Shown: positions 45,401 through 55,735, counted from the first letter of the stretch. The stretch is 64,000 nucleotides of DNA from Limanda limanda (GCF_963576545.1 NC_083647.1:5065507-5129506), one strand, 5' to 3'. Made by a program: numbers and translations. The notes: generated by a model not told the origin, from the sequence alone.

Positions 45401-46350
45401 CACCACATGTGTGCGCGGAGTCAAGCTCCAGCTCCACAGATCAGATTTTTGGAATAGTCGCCCCGGCCCAGAAAGGCCTTTGCAGCACAACTTCCCAGGT
45501 ATCAAGTCTTACGAGTCTGGATCAGCGGCAGAAAACAGACAAGTTAAGGCCCCTGTTTTCACCCACCACGAGGAAGGTGGGTTTTTCGGACCACAGCTTC
45601 CCTCCTGTACCTCCTCTGGAACCTAGCCTTGCTGCCGTCAGGGTCAGGGTGAACCCTTTTTGGGGACGACGGCCCCGCCCTCCCCCTCGAGGCAGATTAT
45701 AACAAGAGCATCTGACCAGTCCCACTAGTGTGCCATGTTGCTTTGCTGAACAAGATGACTCTTGAACCTGACCTTCTGGTGCCAAAACATATGGATGAGC
45801 TTGGGAAAGTTTCCCGCACTCTTCTGTCCCTGAGGGCCCTGTCTTTCCTATCAGGTCCTCTCAAAAAAGAGCTCCTGGATGCCCCCATCTACTAACTGCG
45901 TCGGACCATATGCAGAAGACGGCTGACGAGGAGGATGACATCTGATGGCACATGGCCCGCACTTAACCTCAGCGGCTGCATGATCACCGCCGGGACCTCC
46001 GGGAGCCACAACAGCGAGAGCGCGTTGTCTCACAGCAGCGACAGCCTCTCGCCCTCCTGCTTCACCTCAGCCATCTCAGGCACCGCGATGGGAACAGAAG
46101 TGTGTAGTCTGCTTCTAGTCGAAGCCCCCCCCAAAGAGCCACCGAAGACACAAGTGTGGCGACAACGGAGGGGGGATATGTGTGTTGAAAATGATGCAAA
46201 ATATGTGGAATGTCTCGAAATAAAACACAAACATCTTACACTGAAGAGCAAGCTATGGTCTGAAACACAGTCTGTCACCGAGTCTGATGACTCTGCTACT
46301 GCAACTGTTACACACCCCCCCTCTAGTGTGAGAGCCAGCCAACGTTAACC
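45401..46350 (+). pseudogene. Possible DIRS-type ORF fragment
   Basis: A GC-richer segment with frames of about 60-135 codons. One (45,409-45,702) reads LRPLFSPTTRKVGFSDHSFP then PPLEPSLAAVRV, which resembles proline-rich stretches of DIRS ORFs. Another piece near 45,770-45,890 reads HMDELGKVSRTLLSLRAL. The order is disrupted by stops. Given DIRS pieces on both sides I suspect the same origin, but this is weak. Confidence 0.3.
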
Positions 46351-46539
46351 TGTCGGTTAACATTCATCCCGGACTCACGGCACTAAGTCAGTACATCTGT
46401 CATACACGCTTCCTTTAACAATAAGTGTGGAGAGACTTCACCACACCTTGTCCAAATGTACCGCTTTTCAGTGCTGGTGTGTAGGAAAGAGTCTGGATCC
46501 CACTACGTGTCCCCTGCCTAACGTGTTGTCATTCCTCCA

Positions 46540-47180
46540 GCTTGTGATGGATAGGATTTAGGCTTTCAGCACAGTTAAAGCTTACGTTACTGCTATTTCT
46601 TCCTGTCCCATAGGGTTTCGATGACGGATCAGTGTTCAGTCATCCTCTGATAAAACGTTTCCTGAGAAGCAAAATGAGACATAGGCTGGTGTCACGCTCC
46701 TGAGCAACCTCAGTGGAATTTGGTAGTTTTACGTGAACTGGTAAAAGCTTCTTTTTAACCATTGGATCAGATTCCGCTTAAGTTTGTCAGTCAAGACAGC
46801 TCTGCTGCTGGCCCTGACATCTGCAAAGAGGGTCAGTGATTTGTCTGCTCTCTTTGTGGCTCCTTCATGTCTCTGGTTCCAAGGATACGTCAGCTCGGCT
46901 ATTTTACGCCCCATTCCGGCTTTTACGCCTAAAAACATCACAAGCTCTTTCAGATCGAGTGATCACTTTAGATGGGTTTTTCCCCCTGTCACATCTCATC
47001 TCCTCTGCCCAGTGCGCGGTGGATCCCCCACAGAAAATCAGAGTGCATTCCACCAGAGGAATGACATTCTGCGGTTCTGCACGGAGGACTGACAGTGGAA
47101 GACACCTGCACTGCAGCCTCCTGGTCTATGGCCAGCCGTTTGAGCATTTATTCCATAACCTTGATATCAAGTGTCAGTCC
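46540..47180 (+). pseudogene. Tyrosine recombinase remnant of a DIRS-like element
   Basis: Scattered frames give FDDGSVFSHPLIKRFL (about 46,618-46,665), KTALLLALTSAKRVSDLSAL (about 46,795-46,855, with the conserved Arg of box I at about 46,829), PAFTPKNITSSFRS, a cluster near LLCPVR, and VHSTRGM with the His..Arg pair at 47,046-47,057. This order is that of DIRS-type tyrosine recombinases (cut-and-join integration without DDE chemistry). The segment where the nucleophilic Tyr would fall reads LFHNLDI, suggesting it is lost. Several frameshifts are present. Confidence 0.65.
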
Positions 47181-47185
47181 CCTCC

Positions 47186-47377
47186 ACTAGTTGGTCTTTG
47201 TCAGCACTAGATGGAAATTTGGTCGCACTAGTTCAGCATCTACTGGACTAGTTGAACAAAATATCTTACTTGTCAATCTTTTTCAGCAACTAGTGGCACT
47301 TTTGTTCAACTAGTTACAACAGAAACTGTACTAGTACCACTGTGTTCCGCACAAGTAGCACCAAAGTCCCTACTAGT
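47186..47377. repeat. Cluster of seven ACTAGT palindromes
   Basis: ACTAGT occurs at 47,186, 47,227, 47,247, 47,289, 47,309, 47,330 and 47,372, and near-matches ACTAGA at 47,206 and 47,393. It directly follows the recombinase remnant. There is no coding frame. It has no evident unit length. Confidence 0.75.
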
Positions 47378-47419
47378 TTGATAAGTTTACAAACTAGAAC
47401 AGACATGGGCAAAGTACGG

Positions 47420-47612
47420 CCCGTTTGGCTTTTTTTTAAATTAACAATTTAGTAGCACTTAAATGGCACGTACTTATAGCACTTTGTACTTTTGCTTTAT
47501 TTTTGAAGAAATCAACTTTCTTGATTCTTGTTGTTCTGGCTTTGAACCCTCGGGGTTGAATGCACTGTTCTAAATCGCTTTGGATAAAAGCGTCAGCTAA
47601 ATTAAATTTGCC
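47420..47612 (+). repeat. LINE 3' tail, L2-group second subfamily
   Basis: The blocks tagcacttttt/cttgattcttgttgttctgg and gggttgaatgcactgt..ctttggataaaagcgtcagc match the 3' untranslated part at about 31,170-31,300. Only the tail is present. Confidence 0.6.
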
Positions 47613-47739
47613 CGGGAGTGTGGTGTATAGGGCTCGAAAGGGCAAGTGATCTCCCTTCACTTTTTCCCTTTGCCCTGTGAGCCCTTCTGTAAAATGAGAG
47701 GATCAAGGAAACGAAAAGTGGACAATGAGTGCTGAGTGT

Positions 47740-48305
47740 TTAACACGGAGTCGACAACAAAATACTTTTTCACTGACGCAACATTCGCCTGTGCCCGTTC
47801 TGCAACACCGGGTACATTATGTCTGATGACCTCCACCCGCGATGCGAGTCGTGCCTTGGCCCAGAGCACGCCGGCCTGGTGCTCACCCCTGGTGCCACCT
47901 GCAAGCTCCTCACGGAGGACGAGAGACACAGGCGAGCTGAGGCTTACGCTGACATAGACGGCGACAGTGTCGCTTCGCAGCGGGTCTTCAGGCTGGACAA
48001 AGCCATCGACATTTTTAACGATGGATCGGAGTCGGCTGACTCCGCTCCTGGGGCGTAAGAGTCAGATTATCCTGCAGATGCCTCCCTCGAAATCGAGGCG
48101 TCGGATGACTTTGATTCACCGTCGGCCTACACTCCCCTGACGGCCATTGGTGTCCTCATGAAGGAGCTGCCGGCAATCATCCAGATGACAGCGGCCTCCA
48201 GACAACTGACGGTGCCAACCCCGAAAACCGCTGCTCCGCCAGACGAGGGCTCCAAGGAGATTGCAGCTCATACACAGCGGGACGGGGCCACCCGTGCCCT
48301 TTAAA
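47740..48305 (+). pseudogene. gag-like ORF fragment of a DIRS-like element
   Basis: The frame from 47,819 begins MSDDLHPRCESCLGPEHA and continues LTPGATCKLL, a Cys/His-containing motif as in DIRS gag-like proteins. An acidic stretch (FNDGSESADSAPG) ends in a stop at 48,058. The same frame continues with YTPLTAIGVLMKELPAI to 48,303. It has one stop and a probable upstream frameshift. A related motif occurs at 43,990-44,080. Confidence 0.6.
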
Positions 48306-48329
48306 AATAACGCAGTAATTTCTTCTGTG

Positions 48330-49331
48330 GTCTTAAACAGGGCAAATTGTTACAAAGCGTGGTTATGACTACTACTGGTGCAAGTCCAGAAAGGATAGGA
48401 CTACTGCTCACCAAGCAACAATGTTGGTTACCAAGGCTTCACCTGTGACACGCGTTATCCATGTGACAACTATGGAGAAAATCACTTGGAGTGTTACTTG
48501 CAGAATGGTCACTGGGACAAATGTGCTCGGGTGGAGCCTAGGGCAATGATTTATTACACCAAGGATAGGAAAGAATGCATCATGAGTCAGAGGGTTACTT
48601 CTGGTGCTATACTGAAGATGACTGGGACTACTGCTCACCTCTACCAGACCACACCTCCAGGAATGAGCCTTGTCGCCTTGATCACGACTGTGGAAGCTAT
48701 GGTCAGAGTTACACCTGGTGCTACACAACATACGACAACTGGGATTGGTGTGGAATTATCAGTCCTGGAGAGTGTGTTTTCCCAGATGCACCACGCCAAA
48801 CGACAAACTAACAATCCCAGTGTGATCTGTACCAGGGAAGAAGACAACAACAACAACAGGAGACTGACCACTTTCAAAGACATGGGAGGTCAAAAAGACA
48901 TTAAAAAACTCAACAAAAAGTTGCTCAACGAAGCCTTAGAATTAATTAACCGATGGAAGAGCCAACTCTTGAGTGACGAGCCCAGGTTCAACTTGATTAC
49001 ACCGAGCCATCTTCGCCTTGACAACCAGGGATTGTGCAACAGGAACAATCAGCGGTGTTACAACCTGCAAATCCAGATCAACGGACCACGCTCTCCTGGA
49101 GAAAGCACCACTGTGGCACAGATCATAGTTCCTGTTGACACGTCAGCGGAATACATGAGTTTGGCCTTCAGGGAGAGTTTAATGGGCAATTTCAAGGTGG
49201 AATTAGAAGTAAACAACAAACCAACGCCCTCCCTAAACAACTACAAAAGATGCTGTAAACCAAAAAAAAAAAAAAGATTACTCAAACCTATGATCATTGC
49301 ACAATGTGGCAGAATGAGTGAGTCAACATGA
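48330..49331 (+). pseudogene. Remnant of an uncharacterised protein with FN2-like Trp/Cys modules
   Basis: An acceptor-like ttaaacag precedes the segment. In changing frames it holds four similar modules: GYDYYWCKSRK (about 48,366), GYQGFTCDTRYPCDNYGEN with CYLQNGHWDKCA (about 48,428-48,530), YFWCYTEDDWDYCSP (about 48,596-48,640) and SYTWCYTTYDNWDWCG (about 48,708-48,755). The pattern Y.WC......W.YC recalls fibronectin type II domains. After a frameshift near 48,785 a long second part follows to 49,331: ICTREEDNNNNRRLTTFKD, ALELINRWKSQLLSDEPR, CYNLQIQIN and a Lys-rich end. I recall similar fish proteins of unknown function. At least three frameshifts point to a pseudogene. No signal peptide is seen because the 5' part is absent. 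Confidence 0.5.
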
Positions 49332-49489
49332 AGCTCAGGAGAAGTATTCTTCACAGCTTGATCAAATACTTAAATCAATAACTTTTCATGTAGAATTTCA
49401 GATGATCATGTCATTATCAAATTAGCCAATTCATTTGCCTGAATAATAATAATCCTTCCAATTGCAATAGGGCGTCACTGTCTGTCAGT
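49332..49489. other. Short non-coding spacer
   Basis: AT-rich, no signal. Confidence 0.5.
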
Positions 49490-49600
49490 GCCTGGGCCCA
49501 AGCTTGGACATGTGCGTCTGTATCACAACTGATGGTGCTGCCTGCATGACATGAAAAACTCAGGGGTTGTTACTTGAGAAAGCGCAGAATGCAACTTGAA
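49490..49600 (+). pseudogene. Small hAT transposase scrap
   Basis: A frame near 49,500-49,555 reads LDMCVCITTDGAACMT, resembling the CTDGA block of hAT (ZBED5-like) transposases, which carries a catalytic Asp. Only about 30 codons are recognisable. Confidence 0.4.
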
Positions 49601-50152
49601 ACCAGTTTTCTAACCCTAAAGGCCGATTTATACTCGGCTTTTACGCACGCACGCGAGAGACGCAACACGCCCCTCGCGTACTTGCGGGCCCCCTCTTGCG
49701 GCTTGCGTGCGTCAGCCAATTTTTCTAAATATACGACAAAGCGATGCGAGCCTCACGCAGCCCGCAAGGCTTGTGATTGGTCTGCTTGCTACATCCGGTC
49801 CGGAGTCTAGTTTCCGGTTTCAGAGCATATCAGCGCCATTTTGAAGATGGACCAACTCGAGGAACGTTTGGCTGAAGAAGTTCGCAAATATGACCATTTA
49901 TATAACCCGTCGTTGTCCGAGTACAAGGACACACAGATGGCCCTTAATTCATGGAAGGAGATCTCGGAGAACGTCGGGTTGAGCGTCGACGAGTGCCTGA
50001 AGGCGTGGAGGAGAATCAGAGACAAATTTGTCCGGCAAAAAAAAATGATGAGGAGCAGCAGTGGCGATGCAGGGGGGAAGAAAGTCCCTGCATTCTATGT
50101 ATTCCTCTCGTGGTTGGGACCACATATAAAACACCGGGGGACGTCGTCCAAC

Positions 50153-50881
50153 CAGTGTTGCCAACTTGGCGACTTTCCAAACCCTCATGGCGACTTTTTT
50201 TGTCAAGCTACTAGCGACAAATCTAGCGACTTTTTCTGGTGTTGGAGACTTTCTGTTGTTTTGGAGACTGACGTGAAAGCACGTATCGTTCTGCAGTTAC
50301 TGTCCTCATCGAGCAGCGGGTGCTGCCGTAATCCCCTCCGCCGTCCCAGAGCACTCACAGGCGGTCAGTCTCCCAGTAGCTGCAGTCACAGCAGAGAGGA
50401 GAGCAGACTGCAAATGAATTGCACATGCGCAAAGCCGCCGCTGATCCTGCCCTGGTTTACAGACCGAGATGTAAGTGTCAATGTATCTTCACTGGAAAAC
50501 ATGAGTCATTGAGTTCAGTCTCATCGATGCAGAGTCCACATCGGGATGCATCTAAGAATCAAGACATTTCCACACCTCTAGATGGTCTATTTCAATGGCA
50601 AGATAAAAAAAAAAAAACAGAATACAGAAGCGTATTGCATTCACTTGAGAGTTCTGTTTTTTATTTTATTGAGAACTTGTTTTTCAAGTGAATGCAATAC
50701 GCTTCTGTAGAAGAAAGCTCATTTGTAGTTCTGAACATATTAAAGGTGATTTCTCACTTTTTGTACGTCCTACAGCGACCATTACATTTATGCAAATTAG
50801 GCGATGACGTCATTTAGCGTCTTCTAGCGATTTTTAGGACAGCCAATAGTTACTTTCCTTGCTGAGGAGTTGGCAACACTG
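50153..50881. mobile_element. hAT-type non-autonomous element, 729 bp, with perfect 8-bp target-site duplication
   Basis: The left end cagtgttgccaact and the right end agttggcaacactg are perfect 14-bp inverted repeats. The flanks are cgtccaac at 50,145-50,152 and 50,882-50,889. No transposase frame is inside. The insertion lies in codons 100-102 of the MADF exon. A hairpin-forming inverted repeat sits within (50,623-50,709). Confidence 0.9.
50623..50709. repeat. Perfect 25-bp inverted repeat with 37-bp loop
   Basis: The arms 50,623-50,647 and 50,685-50,709 are exact reverse complements; the arm starts tacagaagcgtattgc. The inner bases continue to pair weakly. It lies inside the hAT element. 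Confidence 0.9.
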
Positions 50882-51392
50882 CGTCCAACTACGACAAGGT
50901 AAATATGAAGTTCCGTTTTTTTTAACAGCCGCTGTGTGTTCGAGCTAGCAGTGTTATCAGAGTTGGAGAGTTCACAAGGTTGGAGTATGCTTCATCATAT
51001 TGCAAACGGGATAAATGGTGGAAAAGAGCCTGCATTGTAGATGTAATGCAATTGACTGCAACCGTTGCCATTGTAGCTACAGGCTGTTTTCATATCGCTA
51101 AAGAACATGTGGACATGCTGACACTTACATTACAACACACATGTCTAACTGACGTTTGAGTCGGATTTTGAGCTAGACACTTAACTTAAGCCCTCTTTTT
51201 TATTTTTTTTATCACGGAGTTGCTAGTTTAAACCTACAGTTTTGCACTTTAATATTTGAGCCTTTGTTTACATTTTGTTCTTTACTGCATAATACGATGC
51301 TTACGATTCATAAAGTGCCCACACTGATGTTACTTTCACCATTGTAGCCATATTGCTAACAGACCAACTATATGTTCTTTTGTTATCAACAG

Positions 51393-51767
51393 CCCTCAAC
51401 TTCGCCATCCACATCATCACCTGAGGTCTCCCCCGAGCCATCCAACCCAGCATCTGAGGCCGCCGTCCAGCCATCGACTCCCTATGCTCCGCACCCCAGT
51501 CTACTGGCTGAGTCCACCCCTCCAGCCTCCATCATGTCGCCATCTCCTCTGTGCCGCACGGCCTCAAAAAAAAGGCAGAGGGAGCAGGACAGGGTGGCAT
51601 TGGAGGCTCTGGAACAGAGATTGTCTCTGATCCAAAACAAGGAAGTGGATGCGTTCACACGCTTTGGTGCTACTGTGGCGGACATTATGCGTCAGGTGCC
51701 CGCAGAGACAATGAATCAAGCCATGCGCACAGTTTATAACACGGCTATGGACTTTGTAACAAAATGA
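51393..51767 (+). CDS. MADF-domain protein of Harbinger element, exon 2
   Basis: An acceptor, tatcaacag, precedes 51,393, and the phase (0) fits the exon 1 donor. The exon encodes 124 residues: a Ser/Pro-rich linker (PSTSPSTSSPEVSPEPSN), a basic patch SKKRQREQDRVALEALEQRL, and an end with FGATVADIMRQVPAETM and MDFVTK before the stop at 51,765. The basic patch may act as nuclear localisation signal and the helix following it in self-association. These are inferences. No lesion is visible in this exon. Confidence 0.65.
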   Translation, partial: PSTSPSTSSPEVSPEPSNPASEAAVQPSTPYAPHPSLLAESTPPASIMSPSPLCRTASKKRQREQDRVALEALEQRLSLIQNKEVDAFTRFGATVADIMRQVPAETMNQAMRTVYNTAMDFVTK

Positions 51768-52410
51768 ACGCCAGACATTTTGAATGCACTTTGTAAATAG
51801 TTTGTCTACTTAGAATTGTTTTGCAGTGGTTTTTGCACTTTGATTGTATTTTTCTTTTGTGTGGCGGACATTATGCGGCAGGTGCTCGCAGAGACAATGA
51901 ATCAAGCCATGTGCAGTTTATAGCACGGCTATGGACTTTGTAAATAGTTTATCTACTTGGAATTGTTTTGCACTTTGATATTTTGCACCTTGTTTGTATG
52001 TTTATAATAAAAATTTGGTTTGTTGTTAAACAGTTGTGATTTTCTTTTTTACAATACTTTTTACAATTCTTAAAGTCAGCATAACAGGTAAGATCATCAG
52101 GTCACCCAGGGTCAAGTGTGCCAGTGAGGCCTTCTACCACAAAAGAATTGCATCACTTCATTTTGCATGCATATAGGTGTTCATACAGCCTGCTTTATAA
52201 ACAACAGGACTGCTCATATGCCTAAATACAGTATGCTGCTTCTTTGCACTTTGTAAATAGTTTTCTAGTATTATTTGAATAGCTTGTGTGTGGCACCTTG
52301 TTTGTATGCAAAGTAAAGACAAACTAAGACAACAAATGGGTATAGAAACAGTTGTTTATTTATGATTCTAAAAGTCAGCATACAGGTATCATCAGGGGCC
52401 AAGTGTGCCA
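51675..52410. repeat. Partial tandem duplications after the MADF gene
   Basis: The last part of exon 2 (gtggcggacattatgcg, 51,675 on, to ggctatggactttgtaa) recurs at 51,861-51,942, offset about 186 bp. A further block (gcaccttgtttgtatg to caagtgtgcca) occurs at about 51,986-52,123 and again at about 52,280-52,411. The second copies carry differences that would disrupt the frame. Confidence 0.7.
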
Positions 52411-52464
52411 CGGGACACTATGTCGTTCTGCCATGTAACCGCTCCCTCTGGTCTCAGAAAGAAT

Positions 52465-52805
52465 TGCGAAATTCATTCCACAGCAGCTCTGGTGGAACGG
52501 CTCCTTGCGATCTGTGGTGTCTGTGAGAGATTAGAGTCGCCAGCCACCACTCTGCGCCAATCACCAGGCTGTACCGATCCTCCAGAGTCTGCATCAGAGA
52601 AAGTGGGTGGGATGTAGCGGGTCCCGGGTGTGTTTGCCTCATCTGTATAGGCCAGGTAATTGTGTAGAACAACACAGGCCTTGACAACATCCACAGCTTT
52701 GTCTGGCAGGAACTCAATTGCCCTGCCAAGAAATGACCCTCCTGGCTCTGGAGAGTCTGTAGTTGAAAATCTGCTTCTCCCTGCTCAGATTTGCCCCTGA
52801 TAATA
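52465..52805 (-). pseudogene. C-terminal end of a HARBI1-like nuclease (Harbinger transposase)
   Basis: The minus-strand frame 52,473-52,694 reads [19 protein letters not shown], then [18 protein letters not shown] and VQPGDWRR, the usual ending of fish Harbinger nucleases; NEFRNSF in another frame ends the protein near 52,456. Upstream, near 52,735-52,800, [16 protein letters not shown] matches the block before it, but the part normally in between is gone. The catalytic DDE residues lie further upstream and are absent here. It is truncated and frameshifted. Confidence 0.75.
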
Positions 52806-52810
52806 CAACA

Positions 52811-54215
52811 AAAGTGTGAGTGTGTGTATGAGAGAGTAAGAGGGAGAGAGAGGGGGGCGGGGAGACTGTTCTACGGATCAAATAGTCCGATGCTGTTTGC
52901 TATTTCCCGGGGACAAGATTGACAGGAGACACGGGTCTCTCCTGCTTCAGATGAGGATAATTAAAACAAACACAGTATAATCACATTCATGTGAACAAGA
53001 GCGATGCAGCGAAAAAAAAAAAGTCTCCGACAGGCAGAGACACAATGCAAGTCGCTTTCTACCAGCACCACGTCAGCAACCGAACTCTACTGGTTAATAA
53101 GTAAGTACAAACTGAAATAAAAACAAACTTCAAGCTTAAGAAACCCTCAACGTTAACGGAAAAGACCCGCGAACCTGAGTGACTGAGAGCTGTTCTGTGA
53201 GTGAGTGAGTAGAGCGGTGTGTGAAGGGGAGGAGCGCTGTGACGCTGGGTGAGGATTTTCATTCAGTCCGAGCAGAGATATTGACTCGTATAATACTCGT
53301 GCTTGGCAAAAGTGCTTTATCCGTACCGGATACTCGGATGAAACGATATCAGAGTATAGTAGTTAGGTTGGTATGTATGTCGTCCAGTAACAAGTAGTAA
53401 CAGGTTGCACTGGTTGGCCTACATAATAAAAATGTCTTAAACAGATTATAAAGACAATATTCAACACACAGAGACCAGAGTGGATGATGAGCAAAGCTTG
53501 AATAAGAAAAAACAGATCACAAAATCAGTGATGCATTTTACATAGATTTTGATTATATAAGTAGGTTGTCGTGGATTTTGGTTCGTCACTGCTGACCCCG
53601 TTTCTGAGTCTGATAAGAGAGCAGAGGACAAATTCCATATTTGATAAGCGACCCTTCACATCAGCCTGAGCTCGATATTCAGCTGTAAAATCATCCAAAA
53701 AGCTCACAGGTAGTTTTTAAAATCAGTTGTGAGGCATATTATAGTTACTGCATTATTTATTATATATTAATTATTGTGTAAATCATTTAAAATGCTATGA
53801 ACAACATGTGTAGTTTTTAAATATATGGGTTTGTTAAGTGTCTTGTCAGAGTGATGGAATTTGGATGTCTCTGCACTGTGCTCTCCTTCGCACCTTGGTC
53901 TGTGGAGAGCTCCCTGATTCTGTCCTACTTTGTCTTCGCTGGACTGTTACAGTGCGTAACGTTCGTCTATCACTTCTTACAGCAGTTGGTATCATGGTTC
54001 CCAGCCCCATCCCATCAAGGAGAATTTCTTCATATGCTTCTATGATGTGACATACCAACATATGTTTTTTATTTTGAGTCTTAAATGACGCACAGTGTCT
54101 GGAAATTTTTTGGGGGGGTAATTGAAATAGGTGTATAATTGCTATGGACTAGTCCGAGCTTTGCCCCTTTAAGTCTTGGGCCTCACTGGTTTCCTTAATG
54201 GCTGAAGAATAGGTT
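52811..54215. other. Non-coding, nothing recognised
   Basis: There is a GA/GT-rich tract at about 52,815-52,860 and a CpG-richer part at about 53,150-53,350. A small frame at 53,851-54,045 is hydrophobic but matches no family I know. Confidence 0.45.
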
Positions 54216-54220
54216 AGTGT

Positions 54221-54410
54221 TTGGGAACTGATCCCCCGGTCTCAGCCGAATATATACTCAAGGTGAGACTGGGGGGGCCACAGAAGGTTGGCGTGGACTA
54301 AAGCTTTGTCAGTGCTGTGCATGCACTGGAGGGATTAACCCACTAGTGATAGCCTTAAAGGGCTGCGCCTATACTCAAAGAATCTTGAGTTACAGTACAT
54401 AACTAACATT
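54221..54410 (-). repeat. DIRS-like inverted terminal repeat
   Basis: Read on the minus strand it matches 43,812-43,960: a tataggc block, gctatcactagtgggttaatccc, ctttagtccac and gtctcaccttgagtatatat. This is the inverse orientation expected of the right end of a DIRS-like element. Whether both ends belong to one insertion is unknown. Confidence 0.6.
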
Positions 54411-55357
54411 GTAGCTGCATAATCACATGCTAGTCTTGTATTTCCATGTGGATGTCTCAGAGTATGCTCCATTTTGAAGCTGAATAAATTACTCAACACA
54501 CTTTCACAGCATTTAATGTGACAAACTTGTAATTGACACTCACAGATGAGGTATTAGGAGTTATTTTTACACAACTAATATGTTCATGGTAATTTGCATG
54601 ATTGTATGTGGACTTGTGTGTTGAAGATGAAACTATCTGGGAAATCAGACCAATTCCTGAATACCGTATTCAGGTTGGAAGTTTGCCCTTGCATGTCTTT
54701 TTAGTATTCAGGAATTCCTCTTATATATGAATATGACATGAATGCATATTGAATCTCAAGCTGCTGGCATTAATAATCACCGGTTTGAAGCAGGAATGTA
54801 TCGATCCTTTCATGTAGAAATCTCTCGGTGCCGAGCACTTGGGTGAAATTGTGGCAATAAAGCAGCTTTCACTTTTTTTCCTGCTCATTATTCAAAAATT
54901 ACATCTTTAAAAAGAGCTCACAAATTTACTGCCAGATGGAATTAAACCTAAAGGGATATGAACTGACAGCAATCTGCTGTATAGCTGTGAGGATGAGCCA
55001 AAAAAGACAAGAAATATTAAATCTAAAGAGGTAAAAGCCCTTTTGCTTGATGAAATGTATTTTTCCAAAGTGAAGAGTAAAACACAAAGCAAAGTGTAAC
55101 AGTCCTGTCAAATGTTGCAAGCAAAATTATGAATAAAAGGCAAAAAGCAATATAACGGAAACCACGATTAAAAAAATTGATAACCTAAGTGAAATATCAC
55201 GTTTTCCAACTTTGCACCAGGCAACACGTTTAGCCATGGATACATGTCCAAAGTTCAAAATGAGCCATTCAAAAACTTTGCAAAAGATGTATTTGCTGCT
55301 GTGACAAAGCCTGTTGTGAGGATTGTGGGTTGTTGTTCTCCTCCTACGTGTTTGTGT
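54411..55357. other. Non-coding, nothing recognised
   Basis: AT-rich, with no coding frame supported. Confidence 0.5.
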
Positions 55358-55735
55358 CAGGGGGCGTGGTTTGGCTCCTGGCGACAGCAGACGAGGCACA
55401 CCGGATTCTAATCATATCATCACCTCCTCCATAAATGCCTGTCTCGCTCATCACTCCAGCGCCGGATTATTCCGTACTCTTGGTAGTTGTTGCGTTGCTA
55501 GCTTCTCTACTCCTGCATTTTTGGATGTATGCTAATTCCTTTGTTTTACTTCTACCCAGACCTTCGTGTGCCTTGCCGCTGATGCCGCTTCCTCGTTTCC
55601 GCCCTGGACCTACTAGCCAGCCACCACCCTGCCACTCCAGCCTGCTTCATATCTCCGTGAAATAAACTTAACTCTTACCTACAACTTCTCGTCCGTGTCT
55701 GCTGTGGGGTCCAAGATCTAACTAAACCTTAACAC
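55358..55735 (+). repeat. LTR-like repeat, uninterrupted copy
   Basis: It begins tgtcagggggcgtgg and ends accttaaca, with an aataaact signal near 55,663. It is the same family as 42,423-43,805. No clear flanking duplication was seen. It is probably a solo LTR. Confidence 0.6.

Larger units (their letters stand above)
49847..50898 (+). pseudogene. MADF-domain protein of Harbinger element, exon 1, split by a hAT insertion
   Basis: The ATG at 49,847 opens MDQLEERLAEEVRKYDHLYN. Then come LNSWKEISENVGLSVDEC and WRRIRDKFVRQKKM, ending FYVFLSWLGPHI. This is a MADF (Myb/SANT-like) DNA-binding domain with its spaced Trp residues, and in Harbinger elements such a protein binds DNA and helps the nuclease into the nucleus. 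The exon is uninterrupted for 102 codons to 50,152, is broken by the hAT element, and resumes at 50,890-50,898 for three codons before a donor, aag|gtaaat. The hAT insertion is the only visible lesion in this exon. As it stands the frame runs into the insertion and stops at 50,512. Confidence 0.8.
49618..52810. mobile_element. PIF/Harbinger element, 3'-truncated, with a hAT insertion
   Basis: The 5' end starts near 49,620 with ggccgatttatactcggc, typical of a family ending in this motif. A plus-strand two-exon MADF-type gene (49,847-51,767) and a minus-strand nuclease fragment (52,465-52,805) converge, the usual two-gene layout of Harbinger elements. No inverted copy of the 5' end is found to the right, so the right end is lost. 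Within exon 1 sits a hAT-type element (50,153-50,881). Confidence 0.7.

Noticed and set aside
45522..45785. 87-codon minus-strand frame
   Set aside because: It is antisense to the GC-rich DIRS-like segment and shows no family features.
53851..54045. 64-codon hydrophobic frame, possible membrane protein exon
   Set aside because: No splice context, no family match and competing frames on both strands. Not supported.
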